From: Chloroflexota bacterium | Lineage (GTDB): Bacteria > Chloroflexota > Anaerolineae > UBA4142 | Direction: 5' to 3' | Assembly: GCA_016223105.1 (NCBI GenBank) | Contig: JACRPR010000006.1 | Span: 1 to 43,645, forward strand | DNA: 43,645 nucleotides | In this document: positions 30,481-39,846 of the stretch, piece by piece | Numbering within the stretch: position 1 is the stretch's first letter | Layout of the letters: each line of letters opens with the position of its first letter | Translations under genes and position numbers: made by a program | Notes under the pieces: model-generated | The model's input: only the letters and a program-made list of their open reading frames with translations | Database searches by the model: none | What the model was told of the DNA's origin: nothing

Positions 30481-33033
30481 ATGACAGACACCAACACGCT
30501 CGAAGCGATTCTTGATCGGATCGCTACCGGGAAACAAACGGAAACCGATTTGAATGTTTTGCGCCAATATGTTCAGAGCCATCCTGAGCAAAACACAGTG
30601 CAAATCGGTAAATACAATATTGTTATTGGAGAAGGTCAGTTCCTGGGACGAGAATCTGAAATCGTGTACTTTGCCGAAAAACTAAGAACAACACATCTTG
30701 CCGTGATTGCCGGCATTGCTGGGGTTGGCAAGACTACGCTCGCCGCGGTGCTCGCGCGTCGATCTGGCGCGCCTGAAAATATCTTCTGGCATACGTTCCA
30801 TGAAGATGAAGGCGTGGATGCTGTGATTTGGGAACTCGCTGGGTTTCTCGCGTGGCAGGGTCAGGATGAATTGTGGCGAATGTTGAACAGCACGCGCCAG
30901 ACCGGCGGTCAAAGCCGACCACCAGAGATGTTGTTCAATTATCTTGTGCAAATGCTTCGCGGACATGGTTATCTTCTTTGCTTTGATGATCTGCACTTTG
31001 TTGACGAAGACCCGTTACTTGGCAAGCTGATTGATCAACTGCGTGGGGCACTCTACGCCGGTGAATTGTCCTTTATTGCAACGTCGCGTCGCATGCCCGG
31101 CTTCATTCATGCCATCGAGTTTGAAGAGTTGAAAGGGTTAGATATCGCGACGACTCGCGCGCTGATTGCAAAACGAGGATTGATATTGTCTGATGATCTA
31201 GTGGAGGATTTGCACAAAGTCACCGAAGGGAATGCCCAATTTCTTACGCTGGCGTTGGATGTGCTGGAACGCGCGAAGAATCCGGGACGTGTTATTTCCA
31301 ACCTGGCAAGCGCGGATAATGTTGAAAATTATCTGATGAACCAGGTTGATCGGGGATTGATCGCGAGCGAACGTGCCGTGATGAGCGCAGTCGCACTCTT
31401 GATGGGTTATCCCGGTACGCGCGATGCGGTCGAAGCGATCTTGGAAAGAGGCAGTGTCCAGCGGACGTTAAGCAATTTAAAAAACCGGTTTCTGTTGAGC
31501 GCGCGGAGTAGTGAAGCAAAACAGGAATACACGCAACACGCAACGGTACGATCGTTTTATTACAACTTACCCGGAACGCAACAACGCCAAACCATGCATC
31601 GGCGCGCCGGAAAATATTATGAAACCCAAGAGCATGATGTCCTGAAAGCATCGCGGCATCATCTGCGCGCCAAGATGCCCAAGCGCGCCGCCATGTTGGT
31701 AACCGATGATGTATGGCAATTGATCAACCAGGGTCAAGTGCGCGCATTGCAATTGGTTTTGGAAGAATTCAATCCAACTGATCTTGATGAGATTCTGTGG
31801 ATAAAGGTGAACCTGGCGAAAGGACAGGTCTATACGTTTGTTGGCGAGTCAAAACTCGCGCGCGATGCTTTTATGGAAGCGAATTCTCAGATAGATATTC
31901 TACCGAGTTCCGCACAAGTAAATGAATTGTACGTGCGTGTGTGCGTTGGAATGAGTAACTTGCTCAAGAATTCTTCGTTGCAAGAGGAGTTGGAGTGGTT
32001 GAATCGAGGGTTAGGTCGAGCCGAAGTCTCGACCTTGGATCATGCCAATTTACTCATCAAACTAGGTGTAGCGCAAGCGCGTATGGGGAAATTCGATCAA
32101 GCCGTCAATACACTTGAGCAAGGACTTGGCCTGTTGCCCGTCGAACCTAGTCAAGTACGTGCAGGTGTATATATCAACCTAGGAACCGTCTATGGATCCC
32201 AGGGTAGGATGGAAAAAGCGATTAAATGTTTGCAACGCGGACTGGAAATCAGTCTAAGATTGAATGACTATTTTCAATTGCTAATCATTCAAAGCAACCT
32301 TGGTATTGCGAAAAAAAACATTGGCGATTGGCAGGGTGCGGTATCTAATTTTGAAGAAGCATTAGTACTGTCGGAACAGCTGGGAAATATTCAAGAGCAA
32401 GCGCGTATCAAGAATTCACTCGGATTATTGTATGGGCTTCAAGGACGTGATGATTTGGCAATGGACCATCTAGCGTATTCAAGAGAATTGGCACAGAACC
32501 ATGATCTGAAAAAGAATTTGATCCATGTCCTTTCTAGTCAAGCCGACTTGCAGATTCGTCAGAACAATTGGTCTGCGGCTGAAAAAACTCTCCAGCAAGT
32601 ACAGCAACTTGCGGTAGAAATGCAAGCAAAAAATGAAATGCCCGAAATCTTCTACGATTGGGCGCAAATCCATTTAGCGAAAGGTGATCATGCAACTGCT
32701 TTAGGGTGGTCCGAAAAATCAGTGCAAGCCGCGCGTGAATTAAAAATGAATATTGAGGAAGGAAAAGGGTTACGTGTGCTTGGTCAAGTGATGTTTGCAA
32801 ATGGACAAAGTAATCAAGCGATGGATGCTTTTGAAAAGAGTTTATTGTTGCTGACGGATCAGAATCCTTACGAAGCCGCTAGAACTAAAACGCAGTGGGG
32901 ATTTGCGCTGATGAACTCTTCAGAAAAGGATCGCGGATTGCCTTTATTGAAGGAATCCGAAATCACATTCCGACAACTCGGGGCACAGCGCGATCTGAAA
33001 ATTGTTCGGGATTTACTGAGAAGCGCCGAGTAG
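30481..33033 (+). CDS. STAND (NB-ARC-like) NTPase with TPR repeats
   Basis: An 850-residue NLR-like protein. Residues 1-52 are a short effector-associated-type domain ending TVQIGKYNIVIGEGQ. The NTPase follows with FLGRESE, Walker A GIAGVGKTT (78-86), Walker B LLCFDDLH (165-172) and a sensor FIATSRR (about 198). A winged-helix region (to about 390) leads to TPR repeats over roughly residues 440-845 (for example AGVYINLGTVYGSQGRMEKAIKCLQRGLE). Such proteins sense an invader signal with the TPR part, oligomerise with ATP and switch on an effector. It lies 48 bases after the small partner gene. Confidence 0.88.
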   Translation: MTDTNTLEAILDRIATGKQTETDLNVLRQYVQSHPEQNTVQIGKYNIVIGEGQFLGRESEIVYFAEKLRTTHLAVIAGIAGVGKTTLAAVLARRSGAPENIFWHTFHEDEGVDAVIWELAGFLAWQGQDELWRMLNSTRQTGGQSRPPEMLFNYLVQMLRGHGYLLCFDDLHFVDEDPLLGKLIDQLRGALYAGELSFIATSRRMPGFIHAIEFEELKGLDIATTRALIAKRGLILSDDLVEDLHKVTEGNAQFLTLALDVLERAKNPGRVISNLASADNVENYLMNQVDRGLIASERAVMSAVALLMGYPGTRDAVEAILERGSVQRTLSNLKNRFLLSARSSEAKQEYTQHATVRSFYYNLPGTQQRQTMHRRAGKYYETQEHDVLKASRHHLRAKMPKRAAMLVTDDVWQLINQGQVRALQLVLEEFNPTDLDEILWIKVNLAKGQVYTFVGESKLARDAFMEANSQIDILPSSAQVNELYVRVCVGMSNLLKNSSLQEELEWLNRGLGRAEVSTLDHANLLIKLGVAQARMGKFDQAVNTLEQGLGLLPVEPSQVRAGVYINLGTVYGSQGRMEKAIKCLQRGLEISLRLNDYFQLLIIQSNLGIAKKNIGDWQGAVSNFEEALVLSEQLGNIQEQARIKNSLGLLYGLQGRDDLAMDHLAYSRELAQNHDLKKNLIHVLSSQADLQIRQNNWSAAEKTLQQVQQLAVEMQAKNEMPEIFYDWAQIHLAKGDHATALGWSEKSVQAARELKMNIEEGKGLRVLGQVMFANGQSNQAMDAFEKSLLLLTDQNPYEAARTKTQWGFALMNSSEKDRGLPLLKESEITFRQLGAQRDLKIVRDLLRSAE

Positions 33034-33044
33034 AGGAGGATACA

Positions 33045-36000
33045 ATGCAGTGGCTTGTTGAATTCCACCCCAAACTTCTTTCCCCGATGTACCAAGCACG
33101 GAAATTCCTAACTGTGCTTTTTATTGCCGTCCTTATTTTTCTTTTTTACGCGCGGTCTAATTTTATTTCCTCTGTCTCCGCCGCTAATTCACCCTTGCAG
33201 TTAACCTGGTCTTCAGCTGAATCAGACTATACTAAAAGCATTGCTTGGGGCGACTATGACGGCGATGGGGATCTTGATCTTGCCACAGGTGGAAGTGAAC
33301 TCCGGATATACCGCAATGAAAATGGCGCCCTCGCTGCCCAGGCGGTATTGCGTATAGCTTTGTCGGGCAATCCAAGCATTGCCTGGGGCGATTGTGATAG
33401 CGACGGCGATCTCGATTTGGTGGTGGGCGCAACAGCGTATGCCGGGATTCAATTGTATCGGAATGACGGTGTCGCAAGTAATGGAGTACCCATCTTTACA
33501 ATTGTCTTGGTATGGAACAACTATTCTGACCTTACCACTAGCGTCGCGTGGGGAGATTACAACGGAGATGGTAGACCTGATCTCGCAGTAGGGAACTATG
33601 GGCAACCTAATCGTTTGTTCAAAAATATCAATGGGACTCTAACTCTGGATTCAAATTGGTCCCCGCCGGCAGAGCAGACTAATAGCTTGGCATGGGGTGA
33701 TGTGGATAGTGATGGCGACCTCGATTTGGCGGTGGGTAATGGTGGTAGTGTGAGGTTATATCGCAATAACGGTGGGATGTTGGTGCTGGATGCGGGATGG
33801 TCGCACACCTATGGCGAGAATCGAAGTGTTGCGTGGGGAGACTATGATGCGGACGGCTATCTTGACCTCGCGATTGGGGGAATTTGCAACTGGTCTATCT
33901 GCAATTCAATTATTGTATACCACAATATCGGTGGAGTCCTTGGGAATACCCCGGCATGGCTATCGTCTCAAAATCGGACCCGGAGTATCGCGTGGGGTGA
34001 CTATGATGGCGATGGTGATCTTGATCTCACTGCGGGAAATATGGGGCTTGGCAACCAATTGTACCGCAATGATGGCATTGGGACGGATGGTAATCTGACT
34101 TTTACACTTGTCTGGTCATCCTCCGAAGGTGATAATACCACCAGCATCGCATTGGGGGATGTTGACAATGACGGCGATCTAGACCTTGCTATTGGGAATG
34201 AAGCACAACCCAACCGGGTGTATCGAAATGATAGTGGATTCTTATACGCATGGGGATATATGTTTCCATTTGAAAATGGCAATAGTGTGGCGTGGGGCGA
34301 TTATGATAACGATGGCGATCTCGACGTTGCCATGGGAATCGATTGTCATGGGCGAACCGATTGTCACTCCGTCCGACTGCTTCGTAATTCTAATGGCGGA
34401 TTTTTGGATTGGTACTCGGCTGAATCAGACTCTACCCGGAGCATCGCCTGGGGAGATTTTAACAGTGATGGCTTCCTAGATTTAGCAGTGGCGAATAGTG
34501 GTCAAAGCAGACTGTACTACAACAATGGCAATGGACTATCACTTGTAGCTGGATGGGGCCCTTCAACTGGAGGCGCGCGGAGTGTGGTGTGGGGTGACTA
34601 CGATGGTAATGGGTCTCTTGACCTCTTCATCGGAATAGATTGTTCCACTAATCTAGCACCGTGCCGGTCAATTCGAGTTTATCGTAATGTTGGCGGAAAT
34701 TTGACGACAAACGAAGTTTGGTCAAATCCGCTTGGATATGACGCTACTCGCAGTGTTGCGCTGGGGGACTATGATAACGACGGCGATCTCGATCTCGCGA
34801 TAGGAAATTACGGACAACCCAGTTGGTTGTACCGCAACGATGGTGTTGCAACTAATGGAGCACCTATCTTTACTCTTGTCTGGTGGTCGGCGCAAAATGA
34901 TCGAACCAATAGTATTGCCTGGGGAGATTTCAATGGTGATGGACGACTCGATCTTAGTGTAGGAAATGATAGTCAGCCCAATCGCCTGTATCGCAACGAT
35001 GGCGTCGCGAATGATGGTAACCCAATCTTTACTCTAGTCTGGTCGTCAGCCGAAGCCGCTTCTACAAATAGCATCGCATTGGGTGATTATGATGGTGATG
35101 GTGATCTTGATCTCGCAAGTGGGGTTACCTGTTCATCCGACTTTGGGGGTTGTGGCTCGGTCCGGGTCTATCGTAATGACGGTGGAATTCTGACTTTTGG
35201 AGCGGCTTGGTTGTCCGGTCTGGGAACCAAAGTAGGATTGGACTTTGGTCCTACGTATAGTGTTGCGTGGGGTGATTATGATAACGATGGCGATCTTGAC
35301 CTGCTCTCTGGGACTGGAATATCCCGGAATAACCGCGACGCGCGTTACTGGACGGCTTCAACCCCAAACATTCGGATAGCTTATCCTGGTGCCAAATCAG
35401 ATTTTTATTCGACCGCCGAAATCCTCTCGAGCCAACCAATCCCGGTCACATACAAATTGATAAATCCGCGTGCCATCCCAGTCAAGAATGTTCGCGCCGA
35501 ATTCTCACTCGTTGGAGGTGGCAAAGGTATTTCATCCACTTGGTTGTCTGCGGCACCCGGCCCTGGTACCGACATTCCCCCTTTAGCAACCACAACTGCC
35601 TACCGGTATACTATACCTCCCTTCAATTGGATCAATATCACCACCGATGGCACACCAGTTACTTTGGGCGACGATTCGGTAGCGGGTCCCATCAACTTGG
35701 GCTTTAAATTTGACTTTTTCGATCAAGCGTTTAGTCAGTTCTGGATCAGCAGTAACGGATTCATTTCCTTCGGGACTCCCTCTACTTCTTATGGGAATAT
35801 TTGTTTGCCGCATAGTTCGGCTCCCGCAAATCTCGTTGCACCGTTTTGGGATGATCTGAATCCTGCTGTGGGAGGGCAGGTCTATTACCGTAAAGTGGAT
35901 GCCGACACGATGGTGGTGGAATGGTATCAGGTGCCACACCATACTAGTAGTGGGAATGGAATCTATACGTTCGAGGCGATCATACGGCGCGATGGTACGA

Positions 36001-38903
36001 TCACCTTTCAATATCTCTCGATGGCAGGAACACTTGATAGCGCGACAATCGGCATACAGAACAACAACGGGACTCGTGCTACACAGGCAAGTTGCAACGC
36101 GAACTATGCACAAAACAACCTCGCACTCCGCTTTTACAACCCAGGTCAAACGTATACATTTAACTGGGATGTTTATAACAGCCGCTTTTTCGGTGAGAGC
36201 GACAATGTCGTTTTTCGAATGGTTGCCATTCCAGATGTGCGGACAAAACCCAACTCTGTACCCGGCCCGTTCATGTACGGTAGTTTTGCGTCTCAGACTT
36301 TTCCTTTCCGTGTTCGTGGCACACAAATACTTGTAATGAATGGTAACTCACGCGTTGCGAACGCGCTCGTCTATCGCTTACCTGTAGGTCAGACGGGACG
36401 CGCTAGTGCTATCAGCGACGCAAACTCACAACCCTTCCGGACGGATTTGATGGGCTACTTACAAGGACGGGGTGAACTGAACCGGGACGACAAATTAGTT
36501 GCACTTGCGCCAATCGCATCTACGCCGAATTACGCGCTGTACTATACCAATGCTCCACCCAATAGAGATGGACTGCATATGTATACGGTGGGCGCATCAG
36601 GTATACAGACACTCACAGTGTCTTCCTCGAATCCACTTGTTTTGCTCAATCTTGATATTTCACTGGAGTGGGATGCGCGCAAAGACAAAGAATACCTGAC
36701 ACAGTTGAAATATGATTTACAACGTGCTTCGGATTTCTTGTACGATTGGACGAACGGGCAAGTTGCACTTGGACAATTGAATATTTATCACGACAAGCAA
36801 AACTGGATGACAGCAGATATTCGCGTTTACGCGTCTAACCGCTTTCGTCCTAACGCGATCCAAGGGGGAATTGTCACCAGCGTTATCACAGATCCCATTA
36901 GTCCGACCATTGAATACGCCCCCGGGCACGTTCGGATGGGTGCGACTTGGAATCGCTATGGCAATGCTAGTGGATCATTGGGTCAAGATTGGCCCCGCGC
37001 GTTGGCTCACGAGTTGGGGCATTATGCCTTGTTCCTCGACGATGATTATCTTGGGTTGGATCCATCGACGGGATTGCTCGTGCCACTTCAACAGCCATAC
37101 ACGAGCGAATGTAAATACACAGCAATGACGGATCCATATCGGGATGACTATAGTGAATTTCATTATCAATCTAACTGGTCGACGGAATGTAAAGATACGC
37201 TCGCGGCAAACACTACTCGGCGATGGGATTGGGCTACGATCACAACTTTTTATCCATTGAATGGAACCCCCGGCGCTACCGGTACCGGTCCGAATAGTCT
37301 ACCACTCACCGTAACTCAAATCAAAGAGAATGATCCCGGCACGCCTATCCAAACGCTCGATGATCCTACCTTCTTTCTAATCAAAGACAATTCGCGATAC
37401 CAACCTGGGACAGGTGCTCGCGCGATCCTGTACCAAAACGATCGCATGATTGACCTGGGACGTCCGACACTTGATCAAGTTTTCGCGCGCGGAGCACGGA
37501 TTGGCGATCGGCTCTGCGTATATGAATTAGCGGCTCAACGTGTGGGCTGTGCTACAATTAGTTCAGGTAATAAGGATTTGGGGCTGGCTTCAGTATCAAA
37601 TTGGCAACCCGACATTACTGTTTCGCCGGTTACATCGCGCACCATCACTATCAATGTTAGCAATTTGACATCCGGGTTGACGACTCTTAGGGCGCGGATT
37701 TTTCCGATCGATGCAACTGCAACAAGTACAAAGCAACTCTCTTGGACGGGTAGTCAATACAGTGTTACTTTCGATCCCTTTGATCTAATCAGTCCCACAT
37801 TGGAAGCCCATGTGCAAGTTTGGGATATATCAGGTTCAAACCGAGAGGTGATTGCAGATTATGCTTTACAAGGGGGTCCGAGTGATCAATGGGGTGAGTG
37901 GTCTGACCAGTGGGGAGAATGGGCACCAAGCGGATCCGGTGATGGACAAGTGCTGTTGTTCGGAAAAAACCTCACATTCAGACCAAATGAATCCGTTGTT
38001 TTCCAGGCGACCACCAAACTTCCGACATCCCTGGCAGGGACAACGCTTATTGGACAGGCGTATCGGTTGACTACGGTTGGCACGCCTAGTTTGAGCGGAG
38101 CGTCAATTACGTTTCAGTACTTGGGGCGGGAAGTGCCGGCTGGCGAAACACCCAAGATCTACTATTGGAATGGAACTACCGTGACTCAAACGAATACAGT
38201 GGTGAATACTTATTACAACATTGCATCTGCCTTTGTCCAGGGACCAGGCGTTTACGCGCTAATGGCAAGTGTTGACATTCCGTTGTATGGTCCTGGGTGG
38301 AACTTGATCTCCTACCCAATTCAAACAACCCAGCCAGTTACAGTTCCACTTGCCTTGAAATCTATCGAGCCATATTACACAATGGTCTATGGGTATGTGG
38401 CGACAGACAAGGATGATCACTGGAAATTATATGCCAAACCCCCGATACCAGATCAAATCAACGATCTGACATATTTGGAATTTGGTCGCGGATACTGGAT
38501 CACGGTCACGCAAAACATTACGTTGGCGCTTACTTCACGGACTCAGCGACCAACCCTGCCGCGCAATATGCAACTTCCACCGTCTACATTTTACGGTCCT
38601 TTGCTGGCGGGAACCGGTTTCTCCCCGACAGTCGGAATGACATTAACCGCTTCAATTGCCGGAAACCCGTGTGGTCAGGGTCGAACGCTGAGCATTGGCG
38701 GTCAGGTCTTCTATGTGATCGATGTGTTCGCGAAAGATATTGGAAGTTACGCGGGGTGCGGGGAAATGTGGCGTCCCATCACATTCAAGGTTGGAACGCG
38801 GACGATGGTGCGGCAAGGAGGTTGGAACAATTCGCGTGTGCAGTATTTACCGTTGGGGCTAACGCCGGATATTTTCTTGCCATTCATTCGCAGGGGACCG
38901 TAA
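33045..38903 (+). CDS. Giant exported FG-GAP repeat protein with metalloprotease motif
   Basis: A 1952-residue surface protein. The ATG at 33045 has AGGAGG upstream; the frame is open further left inside the NTPase gene, but that part is not used. An N-terminal signal or anchor (TVLFIAVLIFLFYA) is followed by 14 FG-GAP/VCBS repeats with calcium loops such as DYDGDGDLDLA (about residues 60-760). A beta-rich region comes next, then the zinc motif HELGH at residue 1322 with LFLDDDYLG after it, a Thr-rich beta region and a WNLISYPIQ domain. The end is IFLPFIRRGP, as in many Chloroflexota exported proteins. It begins 11 bases after the NTPase gene. Confidence 0.85.
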   Translation: MQWLVEFHPKLLSPMYQARKFLTVLFIAVLIFLFYARSNFISSVSAANSPLQLTWSSAESDYTKSIAWGDYDGDGDLDLATGGSELRIYRNENGALAAQAVLRIALSGNPSIAWGDCDSDGDLDLVVGATAYAGIQLYRNDGVASNGVPIFTIVLVWNNYSDLTTSVAWGDYNGDGRPDLAVGNYGQPNRLFKNINGTLTLDSNWSPPAEQTNSLAWGDVDSDGDLDLAVGNGGSVRLYRNNGGMLVLDAGWSHTYGENRSVAWGDYDADGYLDLAIGGICNWSICNSIIVYHNIGGVLGNTPAWLSSQNRTRSIAWGDYDGDGDLDLTAGNMGLGNQLYRNDGIGTDGNLTFTLVWSSSEGDNTTSIALGDVDNDGDLDLAIGNEAQPNRVYRNDSGFLYAWGYMFPFENGNSVAWGDYDNDGDLDVAMGIDCHGRTDCHSVRLLRNSNGGFLDWYSAESDSTRSIAWGDFNSDGFLDLAVANSGQSRLYYNNGNGLSLVAGWGPSTGGARSVVWGDYDGNGSLDLFIGIDCSTNLAPCRSIRVYRNVGGNLTTNEVWSNPLGYDATRSVALGDYDNDGDLDLAIGNYGQPSWLYRNDGVATNGAPIFTLVWWSAQNDRTNSIAWGDFNGDGRLDLSVGNDSQPNRLYRNDGVANDGNPIFTLVWSSAEAASTNSIALGDYDGDGDLDLASGVTCSSDFGGCGSVRVYRNDGGILTFGAAWLSGLGTKVGLDFGPTYSVAWGDYDNDGDLDLLSGTGISRNNRDARYWTASTPNIRIAYPGAKSDFYSTAEILSSQPIPVTYKLINPRAIPVKNVRAEFSLVGGGKGISSTWLSAAPGPGTDIPPLATTTAYRYTIPPFNWINITTDGTPVTLGDDSVAGPINLGFKFDFFDQAFSQFWISSNGFISFGTPSTSYGNICLPHSSAPANLVAPFWDDLNPAVGGQVYYRKVDADTMVVEWYQVPHHTSSGNGIYTFEAIIRRDGTITFQYLSMAGTLDSATIGIQNNNGTRATQASCNANYAQNNLALRFYNPGQTYTFNWDVYNSRFFGESDNVVFRMVAIPDVRTKPNSVPGPFMYGSFASQTFPFRVRGTQILVMNGNSRVANALVYRLPVGQTGRASAISDANSQPFRTDLMGYLQGRGELNRDDKLVALAPIASTPNYALYYTNAPPNRDGLHMYTVGASGIQTLTVSSSNPLVLLNLDISLEWDARKDKEYLTQLKYDLQRASDFLYDWTNGQVALGQLNIYHDKQNWMTADIRVYASNRFRPNAIQGGIVTSVITDPISPTIEYAPGHVRMGATWNRYGNASGSLGQDWPRALAHELGHYALFLDDDYLGLDPSTGLLVPLQQPYTSECKYTAMTDPYRDDYSEFHYQSNWSTECKDTLAANTTRRWDWATITTFYPLNGTPGATGTGPNSLPLTVTQIKENDPGTPIQTLDDPTFFLIKDNSRYQPGTGARAILYQNDRMIDLGRPTLDQVFARGARIGDRLCVYELAAQRVGCATISSGNKDLGLASVSNWQPDITVSPVTSRTITINVSNLTSGLTTLRARIFPIDATATSTKQLSWTGSQYSVTFDPFDLISPTLEAHVQVWDISGSNREVIADYALQGGPSDQWGEWSDQWGEWAPSGSGDGQVLLFGKNLTFRPNESVVFQATTKLPTSLAGTTLIGQAYRLTTVGTPSLSGASITFQYLGREVPAGETPKIYYWNGTTVTQTNTVVNTYYNIASAFVQGPGVYALMASVDIPLYGPGWNLISYPIQTTQPVTVPLALKSIEPYYTMVYGYVATDKDDHWKLYAKPPIPDQINDLTYLEFGRGYWITVTQNITLALTSRTQRPTLPRNMQLPPSTFYGPLLAGTGFSPTVGMTLTASIAGNPCGQGRTLSIGGQVFYVIDVFAKDIGSYAGCGEMWRPITFKVGTRTMVRQGGWNNSRVQYLPLGLTPDIFLPFIRRGP

Positions 38904-39078
38904 ATTTGCCGGACAAACGGAATGTTATCGAAAAAGTTGGCGGAAAAAAGTTATGTACTGGAGTTCAACAAATCGGGGTTTTTAAAAATCGGATCGAAGG
39001 AACCGGGAAGACGTTTGGTTGTCTGTAGATACGACCTAATTTTCCATCAAGCGAATGAAACCAGAATTGGGAAAATGA

Positions 39079-39110
39079 AAAGACTGCGTGTTTAATGACA
39101 CGCAGTCTTT
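39079..39110. terminator. Intrinsic terminator, probably bidirectional
   Basis: A perfect 13-bp stem (AAAGACTGCGTGT / ACACGCAGTCTTT) with a six-base loop. On the minus strand it is followed by TTTTCATTTT and lies 20 bases after the stop of the HTH gene, so it terminates that gene. It could also stop transcripts arriving from the FG-GAP gene. The rest of 38904-39129 holds nothing recognised. Confidence 0.85.
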
Positions 39111-39129
39111 GATTGAAAAATTGCCTCTG

Positions 39130-39567
39130 CTATTTTGAATCCATCGCGATTTCGAGCGCACGTCCTTGACGGAGTTCGCCTTTCTCATGAAGTTCTTTTA
39201 TTCGGCGTACATCATCCTCGCGCAGAAGAAATCCACGCTTTGTACCGGGATTTAGGACCTGAATTCGTCCTTCCTTGATCCATCGCCACAGACTCGTGCG
39301 ACCGATCCCAAACTCTCGCTTGGCTTCCGCTAGATTCAAAGCTCTTTCCCCGTTAGATTGTGAATCTCGATTGTGTTTTGGTCGCGCGAATGGTTTCACT
39401 TTTCTCTCCGGCACGGCAAACTGGCCACCAATTTTGACTGCTTTGATTTTACCATCCTTGATTAGAAGCGTCAATAGTTCCGGGGCGACATTATATTTTT
39501 TTGCGGCATCCGAGAGCGTGATAAAATTATCGGGAGAGGGAAGCGGAGTTTTACGCGGGCGGGACAT
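39130..39567 (-). CDS. Protein with two MerR/excisionase-like helix-turn-helix domains
   Basis: A 145-residue protein with two similar HTH domains. The first is ITLSDAAKKYNVAPELLTLLIKDGKIKAVKIGGQFAVPERKV (16-57). The second is LNLAEAKREFGIGRTSLWRWIKEGRIQVLNPGTKRGFLLREDDVRRI (77-124). This is the excisionase/MerR-like winged type that reads short DNA sites. The ATG at 39567 has AGGA upstream. Lying beside a tRNA-Arg gene, it might be a leftover recombination directionality factor, but no integrase is seen in the window. A plain regulator is equally possible. Confidence 0.75.
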   Translation of the reverse strand: MSRPRKTPLPSPDNFITLSDAAKKYNVAPELLTLLIKDGKIKAVKIGGQFAVPERKVKPFARPKHNRDSQSNGERALNLAEAKREFGIGRTSLWRWIKEGRIQVLNPGTKRGFLLREDDVRRIKELHEKGELRQGRALEIAMDSK

Positions 39568-39673
39568 GGTGTCCTATCCTTTTGGCTTGATGATGTTATG
39601 GATTCTAGCGTAAAGTCCTGCCAAACCCTGCCCCTATTCCAGAAACACCCATAACATCGTTTTGATTCGCGAG

Positions 39674-39713
39674 CCGAATATCCGCTCCATCATTGATGAA
39701 GCGGACTATCCGG
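39674..39713. other. Hairpin downstream of tRNA-Arg
   Basis: An interrupted inverted repeat (CCG-ATA-TCCGCT against AGCGGA-TAT-CGG, with a further ATCA/TGAT inner pair) lies just behind the 3' end of the tRNA gene. It may process or end the tRNA transcript, although no clear T-run follows. The gap 39568-39725 has nothing else recognised. Confidence 0.4.
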
Positions 39714-39725
39714 TTTGTGGCTGAG

Positions 39726-39798
39726 TGCGCCCGGAGGGATTCGAACCCCCAACACTCAGTTCCGAAGACTGATGCTCTATCCATTGAGCTACGGGCGC
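39726..39798 (-). tRNA. tRNA-Arg (anticodon TCG)
   Basis: A 73-nt cloverleaf on the minus strand. The acceptor stem is GCGCCCG with CGGGCGC and discriminator A; the D arm is GCTC-AATGGATA-GAGC; the anticodon arm is TCAGT-CTTCGGA-ACTGA, which puts TCG at positions 34-36; a five-base variable loop follows; and the T arm is GGGGG-TTCGAAT-CCCTC. CCA is not encoded. TCG reads the arginine codon CGA. tRNA 3' ends are common integration sites, but I found no copy of this one elsewhere in the window. Confidence 0.97.
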
Positions 39799-39846
39799 AG
39801 AATTACTTTCACGCGCAGTATAACATTGATTGACGAAATTGCAAAA

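Noticed and set aside
32895..33044. Longer start for the giant FG-GAP protein
   Set aside because: It would overlap the NTPase gene; the ATG at 33045 has a strong ribosome site and is followed by the signal segment.
39726..39798. Attachment-site duplication of the tRNA 3' end
   Set aside because: No second copy of the T-arm/acceptor sequence was seen in the window.
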